Shown: piece after piece, positions 8,031 to 16,706 of the stretch
How the letters are laid out: every line of letters starts with the position of its first letter
How positions within the stretch are numbered: the first letter of the stretch is position 1
NCBI GenBank assembly: GCA_910588885.1
Contig: CAJUSQ010000015.1
Location: forward strand, 1 to 32,789
DNA: 32,789 nt
From: an uncultured Lachnospiraceae bacterium
GTDB lineage: Bacteria; Bacillota; Clostridia; Lachnospirales; Lachnospiraceae
Direction of reading: 5' to 3'
The notes under the pieces: generated by a model
The model's database searches: none
Seen by the model: only the letters and a program-made list of their open reading frames with translations
What the model was told of the DNA's origin: nothing
Made by a program: the position numbers and the translations under genes

Positions 8031-8986
8031 AGGGCTTCGCCGAAGGCAATGTTTAATCCTTCAGAAACCGTGTAGCTTAGATGCTTAATGGTATCATCAA
8101 TATCCTTGGGCGTTACGAACATCGTATTTAAATTAGGAGAAAGCAGTTCCCGAATCAGATCGTATTTTTCGGAATCATTCAGGGAATCCAGGGAACTGCC
8201 CAATCCTTTCAAATGCGTGGACTGGGACATGGCTTCAATCAAGGTCTGCATCGTATCGCTGACAATGGTGGCCGCATCCACCACCGTGGGAATCCCGATG
8301 GCAATTACCGGGATTCCCAGGCTTTCCCGATTCAGCCCGTGCCTGTGATTCCCCACGCCGGAGCCGGGATTGATCCCGGTATCCGTAACCTGTATGGTAC
8401 GGCCCAGGCGCTTGGTGCTTCTGGCCGCCAAAGCATCTATGGCAATCACACAGTCCGGCTTCGTTTCCTGTATTACTCCCCGGATAATTTCCAGGCTCTC
8501 CATCCCGGTCTGTGCCATTACTCCCGGTACAATGCTGCTGATTGGATGGATCTCCTGTTTCCCAAACGCATATTTTCCAAATTCCCGGATAATATGACGG
8601 GTAATCATCAGATTGTCTACCACCCGGGGCCCCAGTGCATCCGGTGTCACCTCCCGGTTGCCCAGCCCGGCCACCAAAATGGAAACCGGCGTTTCCTGCT
8701 TCGGCAGCAGCTTTTGAAGCACCCGGGCCAGTTGTTTTGAGACTTCCCGGTGATATCCCTCTTCCTGGTCATTCAAATTGGATGCCTCCAGGGTAATATA
8801 GGTGCCTTTGGGCTTTCCCATAATCTTTGCCCCGTTTTCTGTTTCAATCACCACATTGGTGATCTTGATTTCTCCTTCTTCTGCCGATTCTTCCTCAATC
8901 CGGACTCCTTTGATCTCAACATTATCTTCCTCGAATTTCTCTCTGGTCTCCAACGCCAAATCGGTTCTTACCTGAAAACGACTCAT
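8024..8986 (-). CDS. gpr: GPR, germination (spore) protease
   Basis: GPR degrades small acid-soluble spore proteins when spores germinate. It is made as a zymogen in the forespore and self-processes. The sequence begins with the conserved V-R-T-D-L-A-L-E segment (residues 6-13), near the processing region. The two aspartates that match the catalytic pair of Bacillus megaterium GPR are visible as D116 (N-R-E-V-T-P-D-A-L-G-P) and D184 (A-I-D-A-L-A-A-R-S). G-S-G-V-G-N-H-R is also present. At 320 residues it is near the family length. The ATG has GGAGG 7 bases upstream. spoIIP follows on the same strand, a common pairing in Clostridia. rpsT is divergent. Confidence 0.97.
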   Translation of the reverse strand: MSRFQVRTDLALETREKFEEDNVEIKGVRIEEESAEEGEIKITNVVIETENGAKIMGKPKGTYITLEASNLNDQEEGYHREVSKQLARVLQKLLPKQETPVSILVAGLGNREVTPDALGPRVVDNLMITRHIIREFGKYAFGKQEIHPISSIVPGVMAQTGMESLEIIRGVIQETKPDCVIAIDALAARSTKRLGRTIQVTDTGINPGSGVGNHRHGLNRESLGIPVIAIGIPTVVDAATIVSDTMQTLIEAMSQSTHLKGLGSSLDSLNDSEKYDLIRELLSPNLNTMFVTPKDIDDTIKHLSYTVSEGLNIAFGEALS

Positions 8987-9076
8987 AGCTCTTCCTCCAA
9001 ATGGTTTTTAAATTCCTTCCTATTCCTTGTACGAGGTGTTCTCAGCTATTTTTTGCAAAAAAATACAAAATATGTA

Positions 9077-9105
9077 TTGACAGATAGATTTTCATGGAAT
9101 AAAAT
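9077..9105 (+). promoter_or_regulatory. sigma-A promoter of rpsT
   Basis: TTGACA (9077-9082), 17 bases, then TAAAAT (9100-9105). This is close to consensus. It leaves an untranslated leader of roughly 80 bases before the rpsT start. Confidence 0.85.
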
Positions 9106-9194
9106 ATATGAGTGTGTTTACATTAGAACGTCCGTGTCCGGCTTTAATGAAACATCCATATACGAAAATCATTTTGGGATTGGAGGTGTACGGA

Positions 9195-9458
9195 TTGGCT
9201 AACATTAAATCAGCAAAGAAGAGAATTCTGGTAGCAGAGACCAGAACTGCCCGCAACAAAGCAATTAAGTCTAAAGTGAAAACTGCAATTAAGAAAGTGG
9301 ATGCTGCGGTTGCTGCGAAAGATCAGGAGGCTGCAAAGTCTGCACTGCTGAACGCTGTTTCTGAAATCGGCAAAGCAACCAGCAAAGGTGTGTATCACAA
9401 GAATACCGCTTCCAGAAAGATTTCCCGTTTAAACAAAGCTGTAAACGGAATTGCGTAA
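9195..9458 (+). CDS. rpsT: 30S ribosomal protein S20
   Basis: S20 is a primary 16S rRNA-binding protein. The 87-residue product (A-N-I-K-S-A-K-K-R-I at the start, many Lys/Ala/Arg, S-R-L-N-K-A-V-N at the end) matches the family in length and composition. I place the start at TTG 9195-9197, because GGAGGT lies 7 bases upstream and the protein then begins with the conserved N-I-K-S-A-K-K. The frame is open further upstream to an ATG at 9108, which would add 29 unrelated residues. A non-ATG start is typical for rpsT in several bacteria and may help limit expression. The gene is monocistronic, with its own promoter and terminator, and convergent with holA. Confidence 0.95.
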   Translation: MANIKSAKKRILVAETRTARNKAIKSKVKTAIKKVDAAVAAKDQEAAKSALLNAVSEIGKATSKGVYHKNTASRKISRLNKAVNGIA

Positions 9459-9477
9459 TTTTAGAAGATCATAGATA

Positions 9478-9512
9478 GCCCATCCGGTACCGTCAGCCGG
9501 ATGGGCTTTTTT
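9478..9512 (+). terminator. rpsT terminator
   Basis: Stem GCCCATCCGG (9478-9487) pairs perfectly with CCGGATGGGC (9497-9506), with a 9-base loop, followed by six T. A canonical intrinsic terminator 20 bases after the rpsT stop. Confidence 0.95.
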
Positions 9513-9570
9513 CATGTCTTCATGAACTTTTGTGTTCTGCAATTTATAACCCCTTTGTTCTGCCCGTGGT

Positions 9571-9636
9571 TTCACCGGATCAGATCCTGCTGCAAACATC
9601 TCTTACTTTTCACCGGATCAGGGCCTGCTGCAGACA
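9571..9636. repeat. two imperfect 28-base direct repeats
   Basis: Positions 9571-9598 and 9609-9636 match at 25 of 28 bases, with a period of 38. They lie between the rpsT terminator and the 3' end of holA. I see no hairpin or gene in them. Confidence 0.7.
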
Positions 9637-9640
9637 CACC

Positions 9641-10621
9641 TTATGCTTCGCTGTATTTTACAATCAGAAGCTCTACCGCCATCCGGTCATTGAGATTCCC
9701 GGTTTTTACGGCTTCCTCCATCCGGACACAGTCCGAAACCGCTTCCTTCAGCTGTTTTCCGGTAAAGCTTTTCGCCTGTCCCAGATGCCGTTTTAAAGTG
9801 AATTCCGGGATTCCGGCCTTTTGGGCAATGAATTTACTGTCATGGCCCTTTCCGCTTAACCCTTTGACCTGAAGGAGGATCTGAAACTGCCGGGCAATCA
9901 GAAACAAAATCCGCATCGGCGGCTCCCGCAGGGAAAGCAGGTCATAATACAAATCCAGCGCTTTCCGCTGCTGCTTTTCCGCAACTGCATTCACCATATC
10001 GAAAATCTTGCTGCTGGTCTGCTCCACGCACACCGCCGCCACATCCTCCGCTTCGATGACCTCCTGCTCCAGACAATAGCACAGCAGCTTTTCCAGCTCT
10101 TTTTCAATATAGGCCATATCATTCCCCACCGCATGCAGAAACTGCTGCATTACCGGCTGGGTGATCTTTTTTCCTTCTTTTTTTAACCTGCCTAAAATCC
10201 ACTGTGTCAATATCTTTTCACTTTGTCTTTGAAATTCTACCACGCATCCCCCGGCCTTGACATTCTTGTACATTTTCCCCCGCTTGTCCACTTCCTCTTC
10301 TACAAAAACAAAGCAGGCGGTCGGCGCAATCTCCTTCATATATCCCGCCAGTTCTTCACTGGCATTCTTGAACACACCGCTGTTTTCCAATAAAATCAAC
10401 CGCCGGTCGGCAAAAAAAGGCAGTGTTTCCGCCAGATCTATGAGGGTTCCGGGATTTATACCCTTTCCCTCATAGACCGAAAAATTCATGGTATCGTCCT
10501 TTTTCACCAATGCCTGTATCAGCTTCTCTTTGTACTGCTTTTTCAAATATGCCTCTTCTCCATACAGCAGATATACCGGTGCAAAATTCCCGGATTTGAT
10601 GTCTCCGTCAATTGTCTTCAT
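9641..10621 (-). CDS. holA: DNA polymerase III delta subunit
   Basis: HolA is the clamp-loader subunit that opens the beta sliding clamp. The N-terminus reads A-P-V-Y-L-L-Y-G-E-E-A-Y-L, the delta-type start corresponding to an AAA+ fold with a degenerate P-loop. Further on come the L-P-F-F-A-D-R-R-L-I-L-L-E-N-S segment and the C-terminal collar region. I chose ATG 10619-10621, which has a GGAGGAGG site just upstream; the frame extends 25 codons further without a good site. The product has 326 residues, close to the usual 330-345. It is 49 bases after the coiled-coil gene on the same strand and convergent with rpsT; comEC-holA-rpsT is a familiar Firmicute order. Confidence 0.93.
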   Translation of the reverse strand: MKTIDGDIKSGNFAPVYLLYGEEAYLKKQYKEKLIQALVKKDDTMNFSVYEGKGINPGTLIDLAETLPFFADRRLILLENSGVFKNASEELAGYMKEIAPTACFVFVEEEVDKRGKMYKNVKAGGCVVEFQRQSEKILTQWILGRLKKEGKKITQPVMQQFLHAVGNDMAYIEKELEKLLCYCLEQEVIEAEDVAAVCVEQTSSKIFDMVNAVAEKQQRKALDLYYDLLSLREPPMRILFLIARQFQILLQVKGLSGKGHDSKFIAQKAGIPEFTLKRHLGQAKSFTGKQLKEAVSDCVRMEEAVKTGNLNDRMAVELLIVKYSEA

Positions 10622-10670
10622 ATTCCTCCTCCGATCTCCTTTGGATCCTAGCCGCAGCACATAGAAAGCC

Positions 10671-11372
10671 TTATGCCAGTTTCTGCAATTTATCACTGTG
10701 CTCCGCTACTACCTTTTTCATAACAGAGATATCCTGCTGCATCCCCTCATAATCCTGAACGCTGTCTTTGTACCGGTCATAGGTCGAAGTATAACAGGAT
10801 TCAATGGTGTTCAATCGGGGTAACACTTTGTTTTCCTGGGTCAGTTCGATATTTTTCACTCTGGTTTCAACACCCTTCACCTCGGTTTCTACACTTTCCA
10901 ATCTGGTTTCAACGTTCTCCATCCTGGTTTCTACACTCTCCAATCTGGTTTCGATATTCTCCACACGGCCTTCCAGTTGTTCCAGTCTGGTTTCGACATT
11001 TTCCAGCCTGATTTCGATATTCTCCACACGGCTTTCCAATTTTTCCAATCTGATTTCAACATTTTCCAGCCTGATTTCGATATTCTCTACCCGGCTTTCC
11101 AGTTGTTCCAATCTGATTTCGATATTCTCCAGCCGGCTTTCCAGCGTTTCCATCCTGGTTTCAATATTCTCCAATCTGGTTTCAACACTCTCCAATCTGG
11201 TTTCAACGTTCTCCATCCTGGTTTCAATATGCCAAAGCCGATCGTCCATCTGCTCTAACCGAATCCCCATATTCTTTACTTCTTTTTTAATCTCCCGGAC
11301 ATCCTTCGTTACATGTTCCAATTTAGTATCCATCATATTTGAGATGGCCAATAATAATTCGTTATCGCTCAT
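10671..11372 (-). CDS. heptad-repeat coiled-coil protein of unknown function
   Basis: I do not recognise a named family. The 233-residue protein has no signal peptide or membrane segment. Residues 35-181 form 21 uninterrupted heptads of the type (I/V/L)-E-x-R-(L/V/M)-E-(N/S/Q), which predict one long coiled-coil rod of about 20 nm. The repeats include a 21-residue higher-order unit (L-E-S-R-V-E-N followed by two I/V-E-x-R-L-E heptads). The C-terminus (182-233) is non-repetitive with a possible further helix. The ATG at 11370-11372 has AAGGAG 9 bases upstream. It sits between comEC and holA, where the usual Firmicute order has nothing, so it may be an insertion. Scaffold or structural roles are possible but unsupported. 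Confidence 0.8.
   Translation of the reverse strand: MSDNELLLAISNMMDTKLEHVTKDVREIKKEVKNMGIRLEQMDDRLWHIETRMENVETRLESVETRLENIETRMETLESRLENIEIRLEQLESRVENIEIRLENVEIRLEKLESRVENIEIRLENVETRLEQLEGRVENIETRLESVETRMENVETRLESVETEVKGVETRVKNIELTQENKVLPRLNTIESCYTSTYDRYKDSVQDYEGMQQDISVMKKVVAEHSDKLQKLA
10830..11270 (-). repeat. 21-base tandem repeats encoding heptads
   Basis: About 21 degenerate tandem copies of a 21-base unit, one heptad each, within the coiled-coil gene. Several neighbouring copies group into near-identical 63-base blocks, consistent with growth by slippage or unequal recombination. Confidence 0.85.
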
Positions 11373-11413
11373 TCTGCCTCACTCCTTCGTGAAATGCTGT
11401 TATGTATGCAATG

Positions 11414-11419
11414 AGTATA
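11414..11419 (-). promoter_or_regulatory. possible extended -10 promoter of the coiled-coil gene
   Basis: On the minus strand, TATACT (11414-11419) is preceded by TG at the extended -10 spacing. No good -35 is visible 16-18 bases upstream. It is about 40 bases before the start codon. The rest of the 240-base gap to comEC (11373-11612) shows only short GC-rich inverted repeats without a T-run. Confidence 0.35.
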
Positions 11420-11612
11420 TCATATTTAAAATATAAAAGCGAACCCTTTCTGCCCTGGCCGGAAATTTCCTCCACGCCGGATTACCGTTCACTCGGTTTA
11501 CGGCAGCCGCGCTGCATCTGAGCCCGCTTTGGGCCTGCGTGTTCTTCCGCGGCCCTGCCTCTGTTCCAAACGTTACTCACTGCATCGTTTCAAATGTTAT
11601 TCATTTCCATGA

Positions 11613-14270
11613 CTATTCCGGAACTGGCTGTTCCAGAAAAGGCAGAATCCACATACCGCCTTCCCTGTACTCCACCGTAATCTGTCCCCTGTCCATGGTA
11701 TACAAAATCCTGCTTCCGCTCTCCGAAATCCTTGCGACTGCCTCCTTTCCCGGATGTCCGTAGCTGTTTTTTTCTGCACAGGAAATAATTGTTAAATCCG
11801 GATTTAATTGTTTTACAAATTCTGCCCCATTGGAAAAATTCGAGCCGTGATGGGACGCTTTGTACAGGTCTGCCCCAAGAGCCGGATATTTTTCCAGCAA
11901 TCGCTGCTCCTGCTTAGTCCCGATATCCCCCGCAAAAAATCCTTTCAGGCCGGGACTCCCGTCCGTTCCTGACAACTCCAGCAGCAGGCCCAGGGAAGCC
12001 CCGTTCCGGTCTGCTTCTTCTTCCCAGGGGCAAAGGCAGGTCCACTTCAATGTAGTTGTCTCTACCGTATCACCCGGTTTTAAATACAAGATTTTGGTCT
12101 GATGGTTCCTGGCCTGCTCACATAATTGTTCCCAGACCTCGTCTTTGATCATTTCAGAGGAAAGGAACAAGGTGTCAATCCGGAATCCTTTTTCCCAAAG
12201 CTCCCACAGCCCGGAAATATGGTCTTTGTCCCCATGGGATACGAACCAGCCGTCAATGGAAGAAATGCCATGATATTTCAGAAAACTCAAAATCCGGTAT
12301 TCCCCGACCTTGCTCTCACTGCTGCTTCCCCCGTCCAGAAAAAAGGAGCTTCCGTCTTCGGACCGGACCAACACGGCATCTCCCTGCCCCACATCCAGAA
12401 AGTCGATCCTGCTTCTCCTTCCGGGCCTTAGGATTAACAGCATAAGCAAGCCCACTGCCGGAAGGGAAGACAGGAGCAGCTTCCTTCCGGGCGAAAAACC
12501 GGCTCTCCCCTTCCTTTTATTTTCCGGCCCTCTTTTATCTGCTGTCTCCTTTTTATCCGCCGCCTCCTTTTCATTTTCCGGCCCTCTTACCTCCCAGTCC
12601 GGCCTTCTTCGTAAGTTCACCGCCTCTAACCTCCTCTGACGTTCCCAGCTCCTGGTCCTTTCCTGCATCCGCCACAGCACCACTATTAACAGCAAGTAAT
12701 AGAGCACCAGGCCCGGCAAGCCGGGTTTTCCGGTAATCCAGCCGGCAAAGGGAAACTTTTGGAACTGGGTGCACACCCACAGGTTCCAGCTTAATATCAT
12801 GTGAACCGGCCAAAAACAGACCGCCGCCAGACCCCGGAACAATCCGAAAAAACCTGTCAGGCCGCTTAAAAGCCCCGCCAGGCCGCCCAAAAGCCCCAAA
12901 GCCAATGTCATACCCATGAAGGGCAGCAGCAAACAGTTTATGAATACGCTGTAAACCGACACTTCATAATAGAAGAATACGGTTAGCGGCAAGGTCACCA
13001 GCTGGATACAGCCGCTTAAAAAGCAGGTCCCGGACAGTACGGAAGCAACCTTGTGTCCGGCCTTGCGGATTTTTCCCTCTGACTCTTGTTTCCGTTTTTC
13101 CCACCGGAAGCCCCAATAGTCCTTCCAGATCCTGGCTGCAACCACCGCTGCCAGTACCGCACTGTAGGAAAAAAGGAATCCTGCCTGCCAAAGGCTGCCC
13201 GGATTTTCCCAAAGCTGCAGCAGCGCCGCAGCGGAAAGGGCCGTCACCGAATCATAGGCCATTCCCAGGACATTGCCAAACAGCAGGATCAGAAACATCA
13301 AAACTGCCCGCCGGGTGGACAGCTCCATACCGGAAATCTGTCCAAAGGCCAGAATCAAAAGCCCCGACACCACGCCTGAAATCCCATAAGAAATTCCCCG
13401 GTTCCGCAGGAACCGGTACAGGCCCATGCCCAGAATTGAAACATGCAGGCCGGAAATGGCCAATACATGGGAAATCCCGGACTTTTGGTACAACTCCTTG
13501 ATTTCTCCGTCCAACAAGCTCTTTTCCCCCAGGGTCATTACGCCCAGAACGCCCGCCTCCTGCCGGGATAAAAAAGCCGCATACACCTGACGGAGTCCCT
13601 TACGCAGCCGATAAAGCCACTCCTGCCAGGGAAACCGCATTTCCTTAAGGCTGACAATCTGCTCCGCTTTTACACGGAATAGAATATTCTTACTATAATA
13701 ATATATTTTTTCATTAAAATTTCCTTCGTTCCGGGCCTCCCGAAAGGGCTCCCCGGTTCCTGTTACTTGTAGGATTTCGCCGATCGAATAGATATCGGCA
13801 TCATGATAAATCAGAACGTGACCGCAGGATCTGCCGTCATTTCCGTCCTGTATTTCAGAATTTTTCAGATCATAAATGAAATTTCCGTTCTTTTCTTCCT
13901 TTTTGCATATGGTTCCGACCAAACAGATCTCTTTCTCTTCGGCCAAACACTGCCCTGTTTCCCGAATCAAATCCAGCTGAAAGGCCCTGCGGCCAAAGCC
14001 CAGCAGGAGAAACGCCAGGCAGATCCCCAGCCGCGGCAGTACATTACGGCAAAACAACACCTTGGTACTTTGACCGTTTCGAAAAGAACCCGCTTCGTTT
14101 GCTCTCCCATTCCAAGTCCGGTTCCAGGTCTTCTGCCTTCGGATCAAAACCGCAGCCAGGCCCGGGAGATACAGTCCCCACAGGCCAAAAACCAACCCGT
14201 TTCGATATTCGCAGCCCATAATGCCAAGGAGAAAAGCAACGGTTATCTGGGCTAACACCCGGTCCGCCAT
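11613..14270 (-). CDS. comEC: ComEC/Rec2-type DNA internalisation channel
   Basis: ComEC is the inner-membrane channel that passes single-stranded DNA during natural transformation. In order, it has an N-terminal membrane and DUF4131-type region, the multi-helix Competence domain (L-A-I-S-G-L-H-V-S-I-L-G-M-G and following helices), a charged linker rich in Lys, Glu and Arg with imperfect internal repeats, and a C-terminal metallo-beta-lactamase-like domain. That last domain has D-V-G-Q-G-D-A, the metal motif S-H-G-D-K-D-H and A-S-H-H-G-S. The product is about 885 residues from ATG 14268-14270, which has a GGAG site 6 bases upstream; a GTG 13 codons earlier has none. It is full length with no visible lesion. 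It follows the GerMN gene by 85 bases that contain a tandem repeat. Confidence 0.95.
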   Translation of the reverse strand: MADRVLAQITVAFLLGIMGCEYRNGLVFGLWGLYLPGLAAVLIRRQKTWNRTWNGRANEAGSFRNGQSTKVLFCRNVLPRLGICLAFLLLGFGRRAFQLDLIRETGQCLAEEKEICLVGTICKKEEKNGNFIYDLKNSEIQDGNDGRSCGHVLIYHDADIYSIGEILQVTGTGEPFREARNEGNFNEKIYYYSKNILFRVKAEQIVSLKEMRFPWQEWLYRLRKGLRQVYAAFLSRQEAGVLGVMTLGEKSLLDGEIKELYQKSGISHVLAISGLHVSILGMGLYRFLRNRGISYGISGVVSGLLILAFGQISGMELSTRRAVLMFLILLFGNVLGMAYDSVTALSAAALLQLWENPGSLWQAGFLFSYSAVLAAVVAARIWKDYWGFRWEKRKQESEGKIRKAGHKVASVLSGTCFLSGCIQLVTLPLTVFFYYEVSVYSVFINCLLLPFMGMTLALGLLGGLAGLLSGLTGFFGLFRGLAAVCFWPVHMILSWNLWVCTQFQKFPFAGWITGKPGLPGLVLYYLLLIVVLWRMQERTRSWERQRRLEAVNLRRRPDWEVRGPENEKEAADKKETADKRGPENKRKGRAGFSPGRKLLLSSLPAVGLLMLLILRPGRRSRIDFLDVGQGDAVLVRSEDGSSFFLDGGSSSESKVGEYRILSFLKYHGISSIDGWFVSHGDKDHISGLWELWEKGFRIDTLFLSSEMIKDEVWEQLCEQARNHQTKILYLKPGDTVETTTLKWTCLCPWEEEADRNGASLGLLLELSGTDGSPGLKGFFAGDIGTKQEQRLLEKYPALGADLYKASHHGSNFSNGAEFVKQLNPDLTIISCAEKNSYGHPGKEAVARISESGSRILYTMDRGQITVEYREGGMWILPFLEQPVPE

Positions 14271-14284
14271 CCCTTTCTCCTCTC

Positions 14285-14391
14285 CTAATTCAAATAATCT
14301 AAATTCCACTCACACGCGGTCTAATTCAAATAATCCAATTCCGCCTATACACAGTCTAATTCAAATAGTCCAAATTCCGCTCATACACGGT
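14285..14391 (-). repeat. three tandem 35/36-base copies of the GerMN gene tail
   Basis: Copies lie at 14285-14320, 14321-14355 and 14356-14391. The rightmost encodes the last 11 residues of the GerMN lipoprotein plus its stop codon. The other two are degenerate duplicates in the gap before comEC. The outer copies agree at about 31 of 36 positions. The leftmost copy runs into the GGAG site of comEC. Confidence 0.9.
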
Positions 14392-15264
14392 TCCCAGGGA
14401 AAATTCCTCCCGATAGGTCAGCTTCGTGTCCCCGTTCACCGAAATCTGCACCTTGTTCACATTGGGCAGTTCTGCCAGGGAATTCACAATGGAATAAATC
14501 ACAACCCCTTCTTCAATCTCATAATTCTGGTTCAGGAAGCCTTCGTCCAAATTCACAAAGCAAACCCCGTCCAGAACGGATACGCTTACCAGCTTGGTGC
14601 CGTTTGGAATGGCAGATACCCCTTTGGAGCCAATCGGCCCTTTGATCAGCTGCTCCATAACCAGCTTTTCCAGGGAAATATTGCTGTTGTAATGACGTTC
14701 CTGTACCTCCTGCACCAGCTTGTCCCCGCTTTCGTCCGCAAAATACAGAGTAATCACCGCCGTCTGGATGGAATTGATCTGCTCCCCCGGATTCTCGATA
14801 AAGCTGTCTGCCGTCATCACCCCCACCGGGTTCCCGCTTTGATCCATCAGGGGGGCATCCCCCACATAAAAGGAAATGCCGTCTACCATTTCCACCTGGA
14901 TTAAGGTACGCACCACCGCTGCCCGGCACAGCACCTCGGCTACCCGGTCCATCTGGGAATATTCACTGCCGAAATTCAATTGCAGCTGGCCGCTCTCAAT
15001 GGCCCAGGAGCGGATTTCCACCTGGCCGCCCAGGGGCTTCTTATAATCCACGCTGGAAGGATTCTGGCTAAGCTTCAGGATCATATCCTGAATCAAGGCC
15101 ATATCATCCGTAATTTCCGGTTCATAAGCCACCGGCGCCAGCTTTGTCTGCTCCTTATTTATATAAAAAATTTTGTATTCCGACCATTCCTCCGACTTCC
15201 CGCCGCAGCCTGCTGCTGCAAAAAGGGCCAGGATGCAAAGGAAAAGACCGATCCGTTTTCTCAT
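14356..15264 (-). CDS. GerMN-domain lipoprotein
   Basis: A lipoprotein with GerMN domains, found in spore germination protein GerM and in LpqB-like sensor partners. The N-terminus is a signal peptide (K-R hydrophobic F-L-C-I-L-A-L-F-A) ending in a lipobox A-A-G-C, with the modified Cys near residue 20. Two GerMN-like domains can be read: an S-x-D-Y-K-K-P-L-G-G …L-N-F-G half and a second with L-I-K-G-P-I-G-S-K-G-V … V-N-L-D-E-G-F. At 302 residues it is of usual size. The AGGAGG site overlaps the histidine kinase stop, so the gene is cotranscribed with the kinase. By analogy to MtrAB-LpqB of Actinobacteria it could modulate the kinase from outside; that is inference. Confidence 0.85.
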   Translation of the reverse strand: MRKRIGLFLCILALFAAAGCGGKSEEWSEYKIFYINKEQTKLAPVAYEPEITDDMALIQDMILKLSQNPSSVDYKKPLGGQVEIRSWAIESGQLQLNFGSEYSQMDRVAEVLCRAAVVRTLIQVEMVDGISFYVGDAPLMDQSGNPVGVMTADSFIENPGEQINSIQTAVITLYFADESGDKLVQEVQERHYNSNISLEKLVMEQLIKGPIGSKGVSAIPNGTKLVSVSVLDGVCFVNLDEGFLNQNYEIEEGVVIYSIVNSLAELPNVNKVQISVNGDTKLTYREEFSLGTVYERNLDYLN

Positions 15265-15273
15265 AACATCCTC

Positions 15274-16692
15274 CTATGCCGTATAATTCAATGGAATACG
15301 CACCGTGAAAACCGTTCCTTCCCCCACCTTGCTGTGGGCTTTGATCGCCCCCCGGTGCATAAGGACGGCGCCCCTGGTAATTGCCAGGCCAAGCCCGGTC
15401 CCGCCGATTTCCCGGGAATGGGATTTATCCGCCCGGTAAAACCGCTCATAAATATGCTCCAGGGAATCTTCCGGAATCCCGATGCCGGAATCCTCCACTC
15501 GTACAAAGAAATACTTATGATCCGCATTCAGGGACATATGCACCCAGCCCTCCGGCGTATTATATTTAATAGCATTTTCCACAAGGTTAGATATGGCTAA
15601 CGAAAGTTTTACTTCGTCAACCTCTGCCGTAACCGGACGGAAGCTTTCCAGCACCAGTTCAATATTCTGCTTTTCCGCAATGGGTTTCAGCCGCTTGAGA
15701 ATCAATTCCAGCAGCTCGTTGATATTTACCACGTCGATATTCAAGGTTCCGGCAGATTTATCCATTTTCACCAGGGAAAGCAGGTCGTTGATAATTTTAT
15801 TCTCCCGCTCAATCTCCTCGGCAATATCCATCATAAATTCCTTGTACAACTCTTCCGGTACCTCCTCCTGCCCCAGCAGGGAATCCGCCAAAACCTTCAT
15901 GGAAGTCAGGGGCGTTTTCAGCTCATGGGACACGTTGGACACAAATTCCTGCCTGGACTGGTCAATGACCTGCATCCGCTTGATCATTTCATTAAACGCC
16001 CGGGAAATGGCCTCCGTCTCCGTATAATCCGCCACTGCCAAAGCCTCTTCCCCTTCGCCGGTCCGCACCGCATCAATGAATTTGGTGATCCGGTCAAAGG
16101 GCCGCAGCAGGCGCAGGGAACAAAACACGGCAAAAGCCGCCACCGCCAGGCCGCACCCGATCTCAATAACCAGGGCATTGTCCTTCAGATAGTCGTAGTT
16201 GGCCACGATGCTGTCCGTGGATACACTGACCAGCAGCACGCCCAAAATCTCTTTCGTTTCATTATTCGTAAGGGGAATCGTCATTTCGATATAGCGGTTT
16301 TCGGAATCGTACTTTGAGATTTCTTCTCCGTAAAAACTTTTTACGACTTCTTCCGATATGATGGCCTTACCTACATCCAGATTATAAGTATCCTTCACAA
16401 TCAGAAAACTGCTGTTGATCAGCAGTACCCGGCCGTCATAAATATTAGACAAGACATCCAGCTGTGCGTTGATGACATCCGAAGAGGGTTTATTCAGATA
16501 ATCATATGTAACAATCTGGGTTCCCAGGATCTTGGCCTGGCTTAAAATATCAATGCTCCGGTTCGATACCGCTTTGCTCTCATAGATCCTAAGAAGCCCC
16601 ATCCTCAGCACCACGCCGGGTAAAATCCCGATCAGGAGCATTAAGATCATCATACGGAATTTCAGACTTTTTAAAAACTTTAATCGCTTCAT
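15274..16692 (-). CDS. membrane sensor histidine kinase (HAMP, HisKA, HATPase_c)
   Basis: A two-component kinase that phosphorylates the adjacent response regulator. Membrane helix 1 is about residues 13-34, then an extracellular sensor of some 135 residues and helix 2 at about 173-197. A HAMP segment follows, then the HisKA motif V-S-H-E-L-K-T-P-L with the phospho-acceptor H256. The ATP domain has N-L-V-E-N-A-I-K-Y-N (N box), D-S-G-I-G-I-P (G1) and G-G-T-G-L-G-L-A-I (G2). No PAS domain is obvious between HAMP and HisKA. At 472 residues it is complete. The ATG has an AAAGGTG site. It is 14 bases after the regulator. Architecture resembles WalK/PhoR types; the stimulus is unknown. Confidence 0.95.
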   Translation of the reverse strand: MKRLKFLKSLKFRMMILMLLIGILPGVVLRMGLLRIYESKAVSNRSIDILSQAKILGTQIVTYDYLNKPSSDVINAQLDVLSNIYDGRVLLINSSFLIVKDTYNLDVGKAIISEEVVKSFYGEEISKYDSENRYIEMTIPLTNNETKEILGVLLVSVSTDSIVANYDYLKDNALVIEIGCGLAVAAFAVFCSLRLLRPFDRITKFIDAVRTGEGEEALAVADYTETEAISRAFNEMIKRMQVIDQSRQEFVSNVSHELKTPLTSMKVLADSLLGQEEVPEELYKEFMMDIAEEIERENKIINDLLSLVKMDKSAGTLNIDVVNINELLELILKRLKPIAEKQNIELVLESFRPVTAEVDEVKLSLAISNLVENAIKYNTPEGWVHMSLNADHKYFFVRVEDSGIGIPEDSLEHIYERFYRADKSHSREIGGTGLGLAITRGAVLMHRGAIKAHSKVGEGTVFTVRIPLNYTA

Positions 16693-16706
16693 TCTTCACA
16701 CCTTTG

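Noticed and set aside
10804..11436. long plus-strand frame opposite the coiled-coil gene
   Set aside because: It is an open antisense frame produced by the 21-base repeats; no ribosome binding site, and its Ser/Phe/Asn text mirrors the heptads.
14285..14391. three regularly spaced repeats as a CRISPR array
   Set aside because: The copies are directly adjacent with no spacers and include coding sequence.
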